A stretch of 64,000 nt of DNA from Stygiobacter sp043807765 (GTDB taxonomy: Bacteria; Bacteroidota; Ignavibacteria; Ignavibacteriales; Melioribacteraceae). The stretch is from positions 128,739 to 192,738 of the forward strand of contig JAZDFQ010000059.1 in NCBI GenBank assembly GCA_043807765.1. Direction: 5' to 3'. Below, in pieces: positions 51,876 through 60,251 of this stretch. The position numbers and the translations under genes are program-made. Positions within the stretch are counted from its first letter, which is position 1. Every line of letters starts with the position of its first letter. The notes beneath the pieces were generated by a model. That model was not told the origin of the DNA and made no database searches. It worked only from the letters and a program-made list of their open reading frames with translations.

Positions 51876-52425
51876 TTTGTTCTCCTTCAAATATGTTGTT
51901 AAGTATTCCTAATCCTTTGTTTAATGGTTTTGCAACTTTATCTCCGAGTACATCGTTCTCTAAAGTAGTTTTAGTTTGTTTAAAAATATTACCTACAATT
52001 GCGAGCGCCTGCTGAGCCTGCTTATCTGCTTCAACTACCTCCGCTTGCGAGAATTCGTATTCAACTGTTTGATTGCGGATAACACCAAATGTTAATACAG
52101 AAACAATAACAAGAACCATTGCCAGAGAAATAGCCGGACGTGCAAAAACAATTGAATACAAATCATTCAAGAAGTTGTTCAAGGTGGCTTTTTCCGTTTT
52201 ATCTTCAATAGTTTTTATTAAATAAGAAGGACACTCTTCTTCGCTCAGTTTTGATACAGCCTCTGCGGTAGCGCGGTAAGACTTGAAAAGAATTCTCGCT
52301 TCTTCATTTTGAGAAGTTAAACGCCAAACACTAATTCTATCCAGCCACGAAGCATCTTTATATGCAGCGGCAATAATTTTATTTCTCATTTCCTCAGTAA
52401 GTTCAAACTGCTTCTTGCGGTTCAT
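51862..52425 (-). CDS. Anti-sigma-factor-like membrane protein
   Basis: A 187-residue protein with one transmembrane helix (~residues 98-116, ISLAMVLVIVSVLTFGVI). The cytoplasmic N-terminal half is helical and charged, and the outer part is helical. No ZAS zinc motif (HxxxCxxC) is visible. Its position directly after the ECF sigma gene (start overlapping the sigma stop by 23 bp) supports an anti-sigma role. Family not recognised from sequence alone. Confidence 0.6.
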   Translation of the reverse strand: MNRKKQFELTEEMRNKIIAAAYKDASWLDRISVWRLTSQNEEARILFKSYRATAEAVSKLSEEECPSYLIKTIEDKTEKATLNNFLNDLYSIVFARPAISLAMVLVIVSVLTFGVIRNQTVEYEFSQAEVVEADKQAQQALAIVGNIFKQTKTTLENDVLGDKVAKPLNKGLGILNNIFEGEQNEIN

Positions 52426-52975
52426 ATGCTTTTAATTCCTCCTGCAATTTTTTTCTAGCTCTCATCAAATAAACTTTTACAGAGTTTTCCGGTATTTCAA
52501 GCGCCTTGGCAATTTCTCTGTACTTTAACCCGTTAATCTCGTAGAGAACAAAAACGCTTCTCATGTTTTCCGGTAAGCGTTGCATGGCTTCTTTTATTTT
52601 AGACGACATCATTTTAAAATGTGTTGTTAAGTATGGATTATGCGAACTTTCCTCTGTAGAAAATGATTCTTCAAACATTTCATCAATTTCACTTTCTCTG
52701 TTAACGGCAACTGCGCGCTTTCTCAAAAAATCTATACACAAATTGTGTGTTGTTTTCATTATCCACGATTTTGCTGCTAACGGGTTTACTAAATCAATGT
52801 TCTTCCATATGCGGATAAGAGCTTCCTGTGTAACGTCATCCGCATCCATTCTGTTCTTCAGCATATAAAAAGAATATGAGTAAATTTTATTCTTATACTG
52901 CTGAATAATGAAACGATATTTTTGTTCAGTAAACACGATTTCTTTTCTTGTATTAAAGACGAGTCCAGCGATCAA
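52403..52975 (-). CDS. ECF-type RNA polymerase sigma factor
   Basis: A 190-residue sigma-70 family protein. Region 2 contains DADDVTQEALIRIWKNIDLVNPLAAKSWIMKTTHNLCIDFLRKR. Region 4 has LPENMRSVFVLYEINGLKYREIAKALEIPENSVKVYLMRARKKL. The annotated start (TTG 52975) gives a long lead; GTG at 52936 (MFTEQKYRFIIQQYK) is more typical. With the anti-sigma and DUF4252 genes it forms one operon, probably self-regulated. Target genes unknown. Confidence 0.88.
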   Translation of the reverse strand: MIAGLVFNTRKEIVFTEQKYRFIIQQYKNKIYSYSFYMLKNRMDADDVTQEALIRIWKNIDLVNPLAAKSWIMKTTHNLCIDFLRKRAVAVNRESEIDEMFEESFSTEESSHNPYLTTHFKMMSSKIKEAMQRLPENMRSVFVLYEINGLKYREIAKALEIPENSVKVYLMRARKKLQEELKAYEPQEAV

Positions 52976-53073
52976 TTTGTTACAATCTGGCGCAATCTTT
53001 TATAGCAAATTACGATCTTGTAAATGAGATTACGAAATCGCTATTTTCCAAGCATTATATGGAAAGGTAATAC

Positions 53074-53466
53074 ATGGCCGACTTTAGCAATGAGCATGGC
53101 GTAATAAACTGGCGGGATCTTACGGTATCAAATGCAGAACAAGTCCGCGATTTCTACAGCGAAGTAGTAGGGTGGAAATTCGAGTTGGTTTCAATGGGTG
53201 AATATAGCGACTACAGTATGCTTACACCTAAAAGCAAAGCTCCTACCGCGGGCATTTGCCACGCACAAGGGCAAAACGCCGAACTACCAGCTCAGTGGCT
53301 TATCTATATTAATGTTTCTAACATTGAACAAAGTGTTGCCTCATGTCAAAAACTAGGCGGCAAACTAATTGCCGGTCCAAAAAATTATGCCGGAATGGGC
53401 AAGTATTGTGTAATACAAGACCCGGCTGGCGCCGTATGCGCACTATTTGAACCGCAAGAAAAATGA
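53074..53466 (+). CDS. VOC (glyoxalase/bleomycin-resistance fold) family protein
   Basis: A 130-residue protein with two VOC half-domains: INWRDLTVSNAEQVRDFYSEVVGWKFELV at the start and AQWLIYINVSNIEQSVASCQKLGGKLI ... CVIQDPAGAVCALFEP at the end. These fold as a paired beta-alpha-beta unit. Many such proteins lack known function; Glu residues near the first motif and the end could bind metal. It overlaps the next gene by 4 bp (ATGA). Confidence 0.85.
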   Translation: MADFSNEHGVINWRDLTVSNAEQVRDFYSEVVGWKFELVSMGEYSDYSMLTPKSKAPTAGICHAQGQNAELPAQWLIYINVSNIEQSVASCQKLGGKLIAGPKNYAGMGKYCVIQDPAGAVCALFEPQEK

Positions 53467-53963
53467 AAGAGTTAGACTTTCACCCGGCGAAATCAAAACA
53501 AGAATTTAGAAGCAACTATAAACTGCACGATTTATCCGAACGAGTGGGAAAGAACCTTCTTGTACAATGGGGTTTTGATTTTAAAGTGTTTGGCGAAGAC
53601 AACCGCTACGAAAAGCTTTGGGAAAAGGGCGAAGACAAACCAGACATTATTTTAACAAGCAGAGGTAAAAGCGCGCTGCTGGATTGGAAGGGAAAAAAAT
53701 CGAAAGCATTTCTTGTGAATGAACGGGCGATTAAATCTTATGAACACTGGAAGCAAAAATTAAGCATGCCGGTAATAATTGCTTTTTTAGTTTTTGATGA
53801 TGAAAACAAACTTATAGATCGGCGGTGTGCTTTTCTTGGAAAACACTGTTATTCTGTTTGCGAATCAAAACAGTGGGATAAAAACAGAACAGTAAAGTTC
53901 AAGGAGAACCTCCCAATTTTTAATAAAGAAAATATTGTTTCGTATATGAGCGAGGGGAGTTGA
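53463..53963 (+). CDS. Putative PD-(D/E)XK-superfamily protein
   Basis: A 166-residue protein of no clear family. The segment KPDIILTSRGKSALLDWKGKK has the nuclease-like pattern Pro60-Asp61 ... Asp74-Trp75-Lys76, with Glu26 upstream as a possible extra ligand. This fits the PD-(D/E)XK core, though it could also be coincidental. The C-terminal half is mixed helix and strand. It is coupled with the VOC gene and followed 5 bp later by the TPR-like gene. Confidence 0.5.
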   Translation: MKELDFHPAKSKQEFRSNYKLHDLSERVGKNLLVQWGFDFKVFGEDNRYEKLWEKGEDKPDIILTSRGKSALLDWKGKKSKAFLVNERAIKSYEHWKQKLSMPVIIAFLVFDDENKLIDRRCAFLGKHCYSVCESKQWDKNRTVKFKENLPIFNKENIVSYMSEGS

Positions 53964-53968
53964 TATAA

Positions 53969-54526
53969 ATGGAAAGTTTTCTATCGCGAATCGAAAATAT
54001 TTTTCGCAATTCGACGTCTTCCGATGAGCTGTTCGATGCCTTTCATGATGCAATAAGCACGCGTGTAAACGATGTTGATCTTTATAAGATTCTCATTGGG
54101 AATCCAGCGCTTTCAGCAGACGAAATAAAAATGTTCACCGAAAAGATCGTTAAAGAAATTCCGAATCAAGCTCTAAATACTTATATGTGGACAGCGAATG
54201 TTTTGGGGCATCAAAAAGACGACTATGAAAAACTCGAAGATGCAATTCGTTATTTTCAGAAATCGTTCGAGTGCGAACCAACCAATGCTGTTCCCTTAGT
54301 TCGCTTGCTCGGCTTATATAATTTTGATGTTGACTCCCCTCTCAACAAAACAATCTTAGGACTTGTTGAATCACGAGTTCCGTCGGTGCATCATAAAAGC
54401 CACGTTTATTTCTCACTTGCCGATCTTTATAAACGGATGGATGATTACCTGCTTGCTGCAAAGTACTTGGCCCTTGGAGAAAAGGCTGCGGAAAGAGAAA
54501 ACCCTAATAATAAAATCCAATTGTGA
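53969..54526 (+). CDS. TPR-like protein of unknown function
   Basis: A 185-residue helical protein. Repeats such as EDAIRYFQKSFECEPTNAVPLVRLLGLYNF and VYFSLADLYKRMDDYLLAAKYLALGEKAA look like tetratricopeptide units (Gly/Ala/Pro spacing). No signal peptide. It follows the PD-(D/E)XK-like gene and its end overlaps the convergent patatin gene by 23 bp. Role unknown. Confidence 0.55.
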   Translation: MESFLSRIENIFRNSTSSDELFDAFHDAISTRVNDVDLYKILIGNPALSADEIKMFTEKIVKEIPNQALNTYMWTANVLGHQKDDYEKLEDAIRYFQKSFECEPTNAVPLVRLLGLYNFDVDSPLNKTILGLVESRVPSVHHKSHVYFSLADLYKRMDDYLLAAKYLALGEKAAERENPNNKIQL

Positions 54527-57206
54527 AATAGAAGAATGTTGATCCCCTTACAATTGTGCTTTTGGGTAATTCGTTTTTGAAATAAAAGCTTTTTCCTACC
54601 GAAAAATCTGCCGGACCAATAGGTGTATTAAACGAAAGCGTTGCGCCAATTCCATGTTTTAGATCTTGAAATTTAATTGCAGATCTTTCTGCCCACATTG
54701 AACCAAGATCATATCGGGCTCGAATGTAAGTATCAAAGAATAATTTAAAAGGAAGCTTGTAGCGAACTTCTAGTGAAGAAAGGAAAACCTGTCGGTCTCT
54801 ATATTCATTTTCGCGGAGTCCGTAGAAGGTGCTTTGTCCGCCAAGCGAAAACTGTTCGCTTAGTGGAAGAGTGTTGTCGCCAGAGCCAATCATTGTTCGA
54901 AAACTCCACACATGGTCAGAACGTAATCCAAAGAAAACTTTATAATCGAAGAATATTTTTGTGTAGCCGATATCTCCGCCAAAAGCAGTTTGTGCAGTTT
55001 CATAAAACGCTTTTATTAAAAAGCCTTTGTTTGGATAAGGATATTCATTCTGCGAATCAATTAGAAGAGAAAGCCGCAAGCTGGAAATATCTACATCAAA
55101 AGATGGACCGGTGTAATCGTAAAGCCCGGTTACTTTATCCCTTTGGTAACGAGCTTCTAAAAATAGATTGCCGAACCGTTCTACCTGTGCACCAATACCA
55201 AACATACCGCCGTAAAAAATTTGTCTATACTCACCGGCTTTGCTTCTAAGGAATTTGTTCGGACTCAGCGATACTTCATCAACGTAATTGTTTATATCGG
55301 TAAACTCGTAAAAACCGCGCAGTTTGTAAGTTAGATATGAATCAAATATTCGATTTGCCTTTTGTTCTATAGAGTATGAACGATTACGAACACCGCCACT
55401 AATTAGAGCACCAATTTCAGATCCGGCACCGTTAAAGTTTTCGTCACGTGCATCTAGAAAAAATTGAGTTAAGTATTCGTTGTCTATTCTCATTCCCAGA
55501 CGAATTACGGCAGACACTTTTTCTAAGAGCGAAATTTTTAATTCGTTCTCCCCATTTTCTCCTTCTACTGTAAGTTCAATCTGATCAAACAAATTTGTGC
55601 TTCTGAGGTTTGTTAAACCTTTTTCAGCAATATCATATTTAAAATAATCGCCAACCTTCAAGGGGAATTCGCGAGTTATTATTTGTTCCTTGGTTTTGTT
55701 GTTTCCTTCAACCGTAATTTTTGTAATCACACCCTCGTTTAATCTTATGTGCAAAGAGTTTGATAACGAATCAAAACCAACCTTCTCAATTCTGGCAAAC
55801 GAATAGCCGTTTCTTTTATACAAACGAAGTATGTTCAGTGCGCCGTTAAAAGATTTTGTTGGGCTGTAAGGCCGGTTGATTAAATTTTTTAGAACAGTAA
55901 TTACCGAATCTACACCGACAACATACGCGCCGTCAAGTGTTATTTGTTTAACTGGGGGGTTCTCTTGTGCCCTAACACGTAAAATAGTTCTCTCTTCCAG
56001 TTTTTCTATTTCAATTTCTGCATTTCTCCAAAAGCCTTCTTTAAAAACAAGGTGAAGCGCGTATAATAATTCTTTGTCGGAAACACTTTTTGTATTCTCA
56101 ATCATTGAGTAAACGCTTTGTTCGATTTCGGTTGGCTGTTCGCTCAACGAAAGATTTGTAAATATTCTTTCTTCTACGCTTACATTTCTTAAAAATATTT
56201 CTTTATATCGATTAAGAATGCCTTCAGCATTTTTTGCAACCGCCTTGTAGCCAATCTTTACAATAGTATCCAGATCATTGAAGTCGGAATTCTTTTTCCC
56301 ATTCAATTGCGGTTCAATAATAAAATCAGCCTCAGCTAACTGCTGATCATTTAAAATTCGCATAGGAATGCTTACAAGCTGATCCGCAATTCTCCACGGT
56401 ACATCTAGTTCGGTTGCGTCCAGTAAAGGACTCGATGCGTTAACGGCAACAACAATATCGGCGCCAAGTTTGCGCGCCTCTTTTGCCGGAACATTTGCCA
56501 CCAATCCGCCATCTACAAGCATCATAGAGTCTTTTTTGACCGGGGGAAGCAACAAAGTTACGCTAGAGCTAGCACGTAAAGCGGCTCCAAGTGGCCCATT
56601 TTCAATTATGATTTCCTTTCCGGAAACCAAATCTGAACTAATAGCACGGAATTTATAACGCATCATATCGTATGATGAATCACTAATTAACGGGGCATTA
56701 ATTGCCATTAGATTTAAAAAATTTGCGGCTCGTTGACCCGAAGAGAGAGATGTTGGAATAATTGGTTTTAGACCCTCCATACGAAAAGAAAAAAGAGCTC
56801 TATCTTCAGTAATTTTCTGATCAATGAACAATTCGTTTCTATTGGATTGTTGTGCCGAGAAAAAGTCATTCCAGTTAGTATTACGCATCAAAGAATCAAG
56901 CTCGTGGATATTGTAACCGGCACTATACAAGCCGCCGATTATACTGCCCATGCTTGTTCCTACAATAAATTCAATCGGAATGTTTTTCTCTTCTAATGCT
57001 TTCAACACACCAATTTGTGAGATTGATCTTGCGCCGCCGCCACTTAACGCAATTCCAATTTTTGGCGCCGCAGTTGAAGTTAATTGAATCAAACCAAACG
57101 GTAGTTTTTTTTCTATTAGATCAAGGTTTAAAACAGTTTTGTTTTGTGCATTGAGTGCGGTAATAATGAAAAAGAAAAGGAAAGATATTTTTATTTTAGC
57201 AGTCAT
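54504..57206 (-). CDS. Patatin-like phospholipase fused to POTRA and BamA-type barrel (type Vd secretion)
   Basis: A 900-residue protein with a signal peptide (FFFIITALNAQ). Residues ~48-320 form a patatin domain: oxyanion loop SGGGARS (55-61), catalytic Ser85 in GTSMG, Asp232 in VDGGL. POTRA units follow (e.g. ITLDGAYVVGVDSV; ITKITVEGNNKTKEQII), then a BamA/Omp85-like barrel ending ...FFYFTIGFYY with the terminal aromatic residue. This is the PlpD-like autotransporter plan, in which the lipase is displayed or released outside. Lipid substrate unknown. Confidence 0.87.
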   Translation of the reverse strand: MTAKIKISFLFFFIITALNAQNKTVLNLDLIEKKLPFGLIQLTSTAAPKIGIALSGGGARSISQIGVLKALEEKNIPIEFIVGTSMGSIIGGLYSAGYNIHELDSLMRNTNWNDFFSAQQSNRNELFIDQKITEDRALFSFRMEGLKPIIPTSLSSGQRAANFLNLMAINAPLISDSSYDMMRYKFRAISSDLVSGKEIIIENGPLGAALRASSSVTLLLPPVKKDSMMLVDGGLVANVPAKEARKLGADIVVAVNASSPLLDATELDVPWRIADQLVSIPMRILNDQQLAEADFIIEPQLNGKKNSDFNDLDTIVKIGYKAVAKNAEGILNRYKEIFLRNVSVEERIFTNLSLSEQPTEIEQSVYSMIENTKSVSDKELLYALHLVFKEGFWRNAEIEIEKLEERTILRVRAQENPPVKQITLDGAYVVGVDSVITVLKNLINRPYSPTKSFNGALNILRLYKRNGYSFARIEKVGFDSLSNSLHIRLNEGVITKITVEGNNKTKEQIITREFPLKVGDYFKYDIAEKGLTNLRSTNLFDQIELTVEGENGENELKISLLEKVSAVIRLGMRIDNEYLTQFFLDARDENFNGAGSEIGALISGGVRNRSYSIEQKANRIFDSYLTYKLRGFYEFTDINNYVDEVSLSPNKFLRSKAGEYRQIFYGGMFGIGAQVERFGNLFLEARYQRDKVTGLYDYTGPSFDVDISSLRLSLLIDSQNEYPYPNKGFLIKAFYETAQTAFGGDIGYTKIFFDYKVFFGLRSDHVWSFRTMIGSGDNTLPLSEQFSLGGQSTFYGLRENEYRDRQVFLSSLEVRYKLPFKLFFDTYIRARYDLGSMWAERSAIKFQDLKHGIGATLSFNTPIGPADFSVGKSFYFKNELPKSTIVRGSTFFYFTIGFYY

Positions 57207-57240
57207 TCGGAGATAACATTTCCAAACTATTTTGAGAAAA

Positions 57241-57264
57241 ATCCCGCTAAAATTTTAGCGGGAT
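57241..57264 (-). terminator. Intrinsic terminator after yidC
   Basis: A perfect 24-bp palindrome with arms ATCCCGCTAAAA/TTTTAGCGGGAT is followed on the minus strand by TTTTTCTC. It ends the rpmH-rnpA-yidD-yidC operon before the patatin gene. Confidence 0.85.
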
Positions 57265-57278
57265 ATCAAAATCTATAC

Positions 57279-59111
57279 TTATTTCTTTTTTGCCTGCTTT
57301 TGAACATGTGCTTGTTTTTCGGCAGCATCCATCATTCGAGACATAAAACCCTTCTTCTTGTTTGGATTGGCAACCGGAACAAGTGGTTCTTGATTGTGCT
57401 TATGAGTTACATAATACTGCTGTATAATTCCAAGTAAGTTAAAGACAAAATAATAAAGGTTAAGACCGGAAGGCATGCTCATGAACATCACTGTAAACAT
57501 AACCGGCATAATGTAAATCATGGCCTTTTGTGTTGGATCTTTAACGCTCATCTTTTGTTGAATGAACATTGTAATACCCATTAAAAGAGCCAATCCGCTC
57601 ACAAGATCTAAGTTGAAGAAAGGTATCTTAAATGGCAGCTTAAAAATTATATCCGGCGAAGATAGACTTGTAATCCACAACATAAACGGTTGTTGGCGTA
57701 TATCAATTGCAACGTTGAACAAGCTCCACAATGCAACTAGAATCGGCATCTGAAGCAGCATTGGTAGACAGCCGCCCATTGGGTTAATTCCATATGTTGA
57801 ATAAAGCTTCATTGTTTCTTGTTGCTGTTTTTGCTGGTTGTCTTTATACTTTTCTTTTAGCTCTGCGATCATTGGCTGAAGCTGCTGCATTTTAGCCATA
57901 GATTTTAAGCTGGTCTTGGTTAGAGGAGAAAGGGCAAGCTTAATTATGATTGTAAAAAGTATAATCACTAAGCCGTAGTTTGGAATAAAACTATCCAAAA
58001 AGCGAAGCAATGGAAGCATTATGTATTCGGAGATTGGACGAATAATAAATTTTAAGCCAAGAAAATTTCCGAACTCAAAAATGCTTTCGTAATTATTGTT
58101 ATATGTCTTTAGCAAGTAATAATCAATTGGTCCAACATAAAGCGTAAAAGAATCTTTTTGATATTTCTGATTTTGGAATGGAACCTTTATGCTGGCGCTG
58201 TAAACTTCCCGCGTTCCATATTTATTGTTGTAGTGATTTCCCTCAATGTAAGCGCCGCCATCGTTCGATGGATTTCTTGGTGAAATGAAAGCGGCAAAGT
58301 ATTTATTGCGAACACCAACCCAATCTACTTTTCCATTAATGTCTTTTGTAACTTTTTCTCCAAGAGTAGAGGCGTCAACGACAACATTTTCTTCCCCGGT
58401 AAACACGTTTGCATGTGAATAATTTGCCTCATCAGCGGAATTTTCTTCAACAAAGTTCAGTCCGTTCTGCCACATAACATCGTACCGGAAACTACTAATC
58501 ATGTCTTGCATGTTTTCAAGTACAACGTCAACTTTCGAATCATATTTATTGGCATAAAACAAAAAGCTTTTCTTTATTGCCTTACCGTTGTCTCCGGTAA
58601 AAACGTATTCAATAGCTAAAGAATCTTTGCCGCTAAGTTTATAATAGTAATTGCTTTTGTTGGCGTTGAAATCAAGTGAAGAAGTGTTAACAAGCTTTCC
58701 CTCTTTTGTAACAAAGATTAAGTTGAAATCCCCGCCGTTTTTTGCCGTGTTAACAAGCTGAACATATTTTTTGTAAAAGGTTGTGTCTTTGGTTTTACTG
58801 AAATACCATGTGTTAAACTTCTTAAGAAAAACTCTCTTTATTCTTCCCCCTTTGTTTGTTAATTCTATGCGGGAAAGTTCTGTTTCGATAGTAATAACTT
58901 TTTCTGCTTGATTAGATGGGCCAAAAGGGGAAGCTTCTTCTTGTTTTTTTTCTTCAGCAACCACCGGAGCAGCTACTTTGGTTGTATCCTTTTGCTGAAT
59001 TGAGGTTGTTGATTTTGGCTTTTGTGGTTCCGGTGCCGGCGAGTTCCAATATAGCCACAGAACGAGAATTACTCCAATAAGTAAAAATGCGAAAGTACTG
59101 TTACGGTCCAT
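57279..59111 (-). CDS. yidC: Membrane protein insertase YidC
   Basis: A 610-residue insertase helping proteins fold into the inner membrane. The N-terminal helix (FAFLLIGVILVLWLYW) is followed by the large periplasmic P1 domain (residues ~50-350) of Gram-negative YidC. Five C-terminal helices follow (e.g. YGLVIILFTIIIKLALSPLT; MGGCLPMLLQMPILVALWSLF), and the end is basic. It follows yidD by 14 bp. Confidence 0.95.
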   Translation of the reverse strand: MDRNSTFAFLLIGVILVLWLYWNSPAPEPQKPKSTTSIQQKDTTKVAAPVVAEEKKQEEASPFGPSNQAEKVITIETELSRIELTNKGGRIKRVFLKKFNTWYFSKTKDTTFYKKYVQLVNTAKNGGDFNLIFVTKEGKLVNTSSLDFNANKSNYYYKLSGKDSLAIEYVFTGDNGKAIKKSFLFYANKYDSKVDVVLENMQDMISSFRYDVMWQNGLNFVEENSADEANYSHANVFTGEENVVVDASTLGEKVTKDINGKVDWVGVRNKYFAAFISPRNPSNDGGAYIEGNHYNNKYGTREVYSASIKVPFQNQKYQKDSFTLYVGPIDYYLLKTYNNNYESIFEFGNFLGLKFIIRPISEYIMLPLLRFLDSFIPNYGLVIILFTIIIKLALSPLTKTSLKSMAKMQQLQPMIAELKEKYKDNQQKQQQETMKLYSTYGINPMGGCLPMLLQMPILVALWSLFNVAIDIRQQPFMLWITSLSSPDIIFKLPFKIPFFNLDLVSGLALLMGITMFIQQKMSVKDPTQKAMIYIMPVMFTVMFMSMPSGLNLYYFVFNLLGIIQQYYVTHKHNQEPLVPVANPNKKKGFMSRMMDAAEKQAHVQKQAKKK

Positions 59112-59125
59112 TCAAATTCCTTTTC

Positions 59126-59335
59126 TTATTCTACAGGATCAAATCCGCCTTTGTTAAACGGATTACATCTTAAAATTCGCCAGATGGCTTTTGCGCCGCC
59201 TATTAATACACCATGTTTGTCCAACGATTGCACTGCATATTCAGAGCACGTTGGATAAAACCGGCAAGAGGGCGGAAACATCGGCGAAATAAATTTTTGA
59301 TAAATCCTAACCAGTTTTATAAACACAATTTTCAT
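59126..59335 (-). CDS. yidD: Membrane protein insertion efficiency factor YidD
   Basis: A 69-residue protein with the invariant CRFYPTCSEYA motif and the family start LVRIYQKFISP. YidD assists YidC-dependent insertion. Between rnpA and yidC, one base from the rnpA stop. Confidence 0.93.
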   Translation of the reverse strand: MKIVFIKLVRIYQKFISPMFPPSCRFYPTCSEYAVQSLDKHGVLIGGAKAIWRILRCNPFNKGGFDPVE

Positions 59336-59336
59336 T

Positions 59337-59735
59337 CTACAACACAGATTTGATTTTGTTCATCAAATCAACAACGTCCGGCAAAATATTTTCTAAGCAA
59401 ATCTTTTTGTTTTTTCTTTCGTTAATCGAATTAGGAGAAAAAACTATACGAAGACTAATTCTTTTTTTTTCAACTTCTTTCTGGAGAATGGATTTATTTA
59501 GGCGAAATGATTCTCTAAATAGTCTCTTTACCCTATTACGCCAAACCGCAATTCCGGCTTTTCTTGAAACAGCAAAAGCCGCTTTAATAACGGCTTGCTC
59601 TGTTTCTCGTTCTATAAGAAAAACAGCTTTGAGTTTTTGGCTTGAAGAGAATAGAATTTCTCCGGAAGAATAAACTGAATCGAAATCTTTCTTGCTTTTG
59701 ATTCTTTCTTGGCTAGAAAGACCAAATTGTTTCAA
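59337..59735 (-). CDS. rnpA: Ribonuclease P protein component
   Basis: A 132-residue protein that binds the RNase P RNA to mature tRNA 5' ends. The conserved RNR helix is WRNRVKRLFRESF, preceded by AFAVSRKAG. It starts with TTG at 59735, immediately adjacent to the rpmH stop at 59736 (zero spacing), indicating coupled translation. Confidence 0.9.
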   Translation of the reverse strand: MKQFGLSSQERIKSKKDFDSVYSSGEILFSSSQKLKAVFLIERETEQAVIKAAFAVSRKAGIAVWRNRVKRLFRESFRLNKSILQKEVEKKRISLRIVFSPNSINERKNKKICLENILPDVVDLMNKIKSVL

Positions 59736-59882
59736 CTACTTTTCGTCGCTTACTGTTAATCTTTTTCTGCCTTTAGCTCTTCTGCGCGCAAGAACTTTAC
59801 GTCCATTCTTTGTAGACATTCTCTCGCGGAACCCATGTTTATTTTTTCTCTTTGTGTTGCTCGGTTGAAAAGTACGTTTCAT
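59736..59882 (-). CDS. rpmH: Ribosomal protein L34
   Basis: A 48-residue highly basic protein read from ATG 59882 (MKRTFQPSNTKRKNKHGFRE...) to TAG. It contains the L34 pattern RTFQPSNTKRKNKHGFRERM and a lysine/arginine-rich end. First gene of the rpmH-rnpA-yidD-yidC operon. Confidence 0.95.
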   Translation of the reverse strand: MKRTFQPSNTKRKNKHGFRERMSTKNGRKVLARRRAKGRKRLTVSDEK

Positions 59883-59908
59883 GACCTACCTTATTGATTG
59901 AAAGTGGG

Positions 59909-59939
59909 CAAAATTAAGTAAAATATGGCTAATTACCAA
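59909..59939 (-). promoter_or_regulatory. Bacteroidota-type promoter of rpmH
   Basis: Minus strand TTG (59937-59939), 20 bp, TAATTTTG (59909-59916), fitting TTTG/TTG-N19-21-TAnnTTTG. It lies about 27 bp before the rpmH ATG. Confidence 0.6.
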
Positions 59940-59989
59940 GATAACTCTATTATTTCCTGTCTATTAAGTCTCTTATCTGAAATGTTGGT

Positions 59990-60101
59990 TTAAAAAGAAG
60001 AAGGCGGAAATCTCTGCAGAAGACCCAGCCGAGTGCCTTCTGTTTCAATAACCGCCGCCATTAGTAAGTGTTTAGAGGGTGTTACTTACTTTCCAAAGAA
60101 C
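59990..60101 (-). ncRNA. Candidate small structured RNA upstream of rpmH
   Basis: Read on the minus strand, a first hairpin has perfect 7-bp arms AGTAAGT/ACTTACT (60063-60090). A second rod-like structure nests GGCGG/CCGCC (60003-60007 with 60052-60056 or 60055-60059) around CAGAAG/CTTCTG (60017-60042), followed by TTCTTCTTTTT. TATAGT and TTGGCA lie just upstream. The layout is that of an independent small RNA; its family is not recognised. Confidence 0.45.
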
Positions 60102-60107
60102 TGTTCT

Positions 60108-60134
60108 ACTATAGGAATTCAATCGGAGTGCCAA
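60108..60134 (-). promoter_or_regulatory. Possible promoter of the candidate small RNA
   Basis: Minus-strand TTGGCA (60129-60134) and TATAGT (60108-60113) are separated by 15 bp, slightly short. Transcription would begin near 60101, just before the first hairpin. Confidence 0.4.
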
Positions 60135-60251
60135 TAAAAAACTGGGTTTTAAGACTAATAACGAAGAATTTAAATCTAGATTGTGTATCATATTGAGGTA
60201 TTATACAAAAATGAAGCAGATATTATTAGGGTTTAGGCTAGTTTAGTGTTT

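Larger units (their letters stand above)
59883..60251. other. 369-bp gap holding the rpmH promoter and a candidate small RNA
   Basis: No protein gene is evident. From rpmH outward on the minus strand it contains the rpmH promoter (59909-59939), a structured RNA candidate (59990-60101) and its promoter (60108-60134). The rest up to the RlmD stop is AT-rich with nothing recognised. Confidence 0.6.

Noticed and set aside
59992..60060. 23-codon minus-strand frame beginning MAAVIETEG
   Set aside because: Lies exactly in the hairpin region, lacks a ribosome binding site and is short; structured RNA is the better reading.
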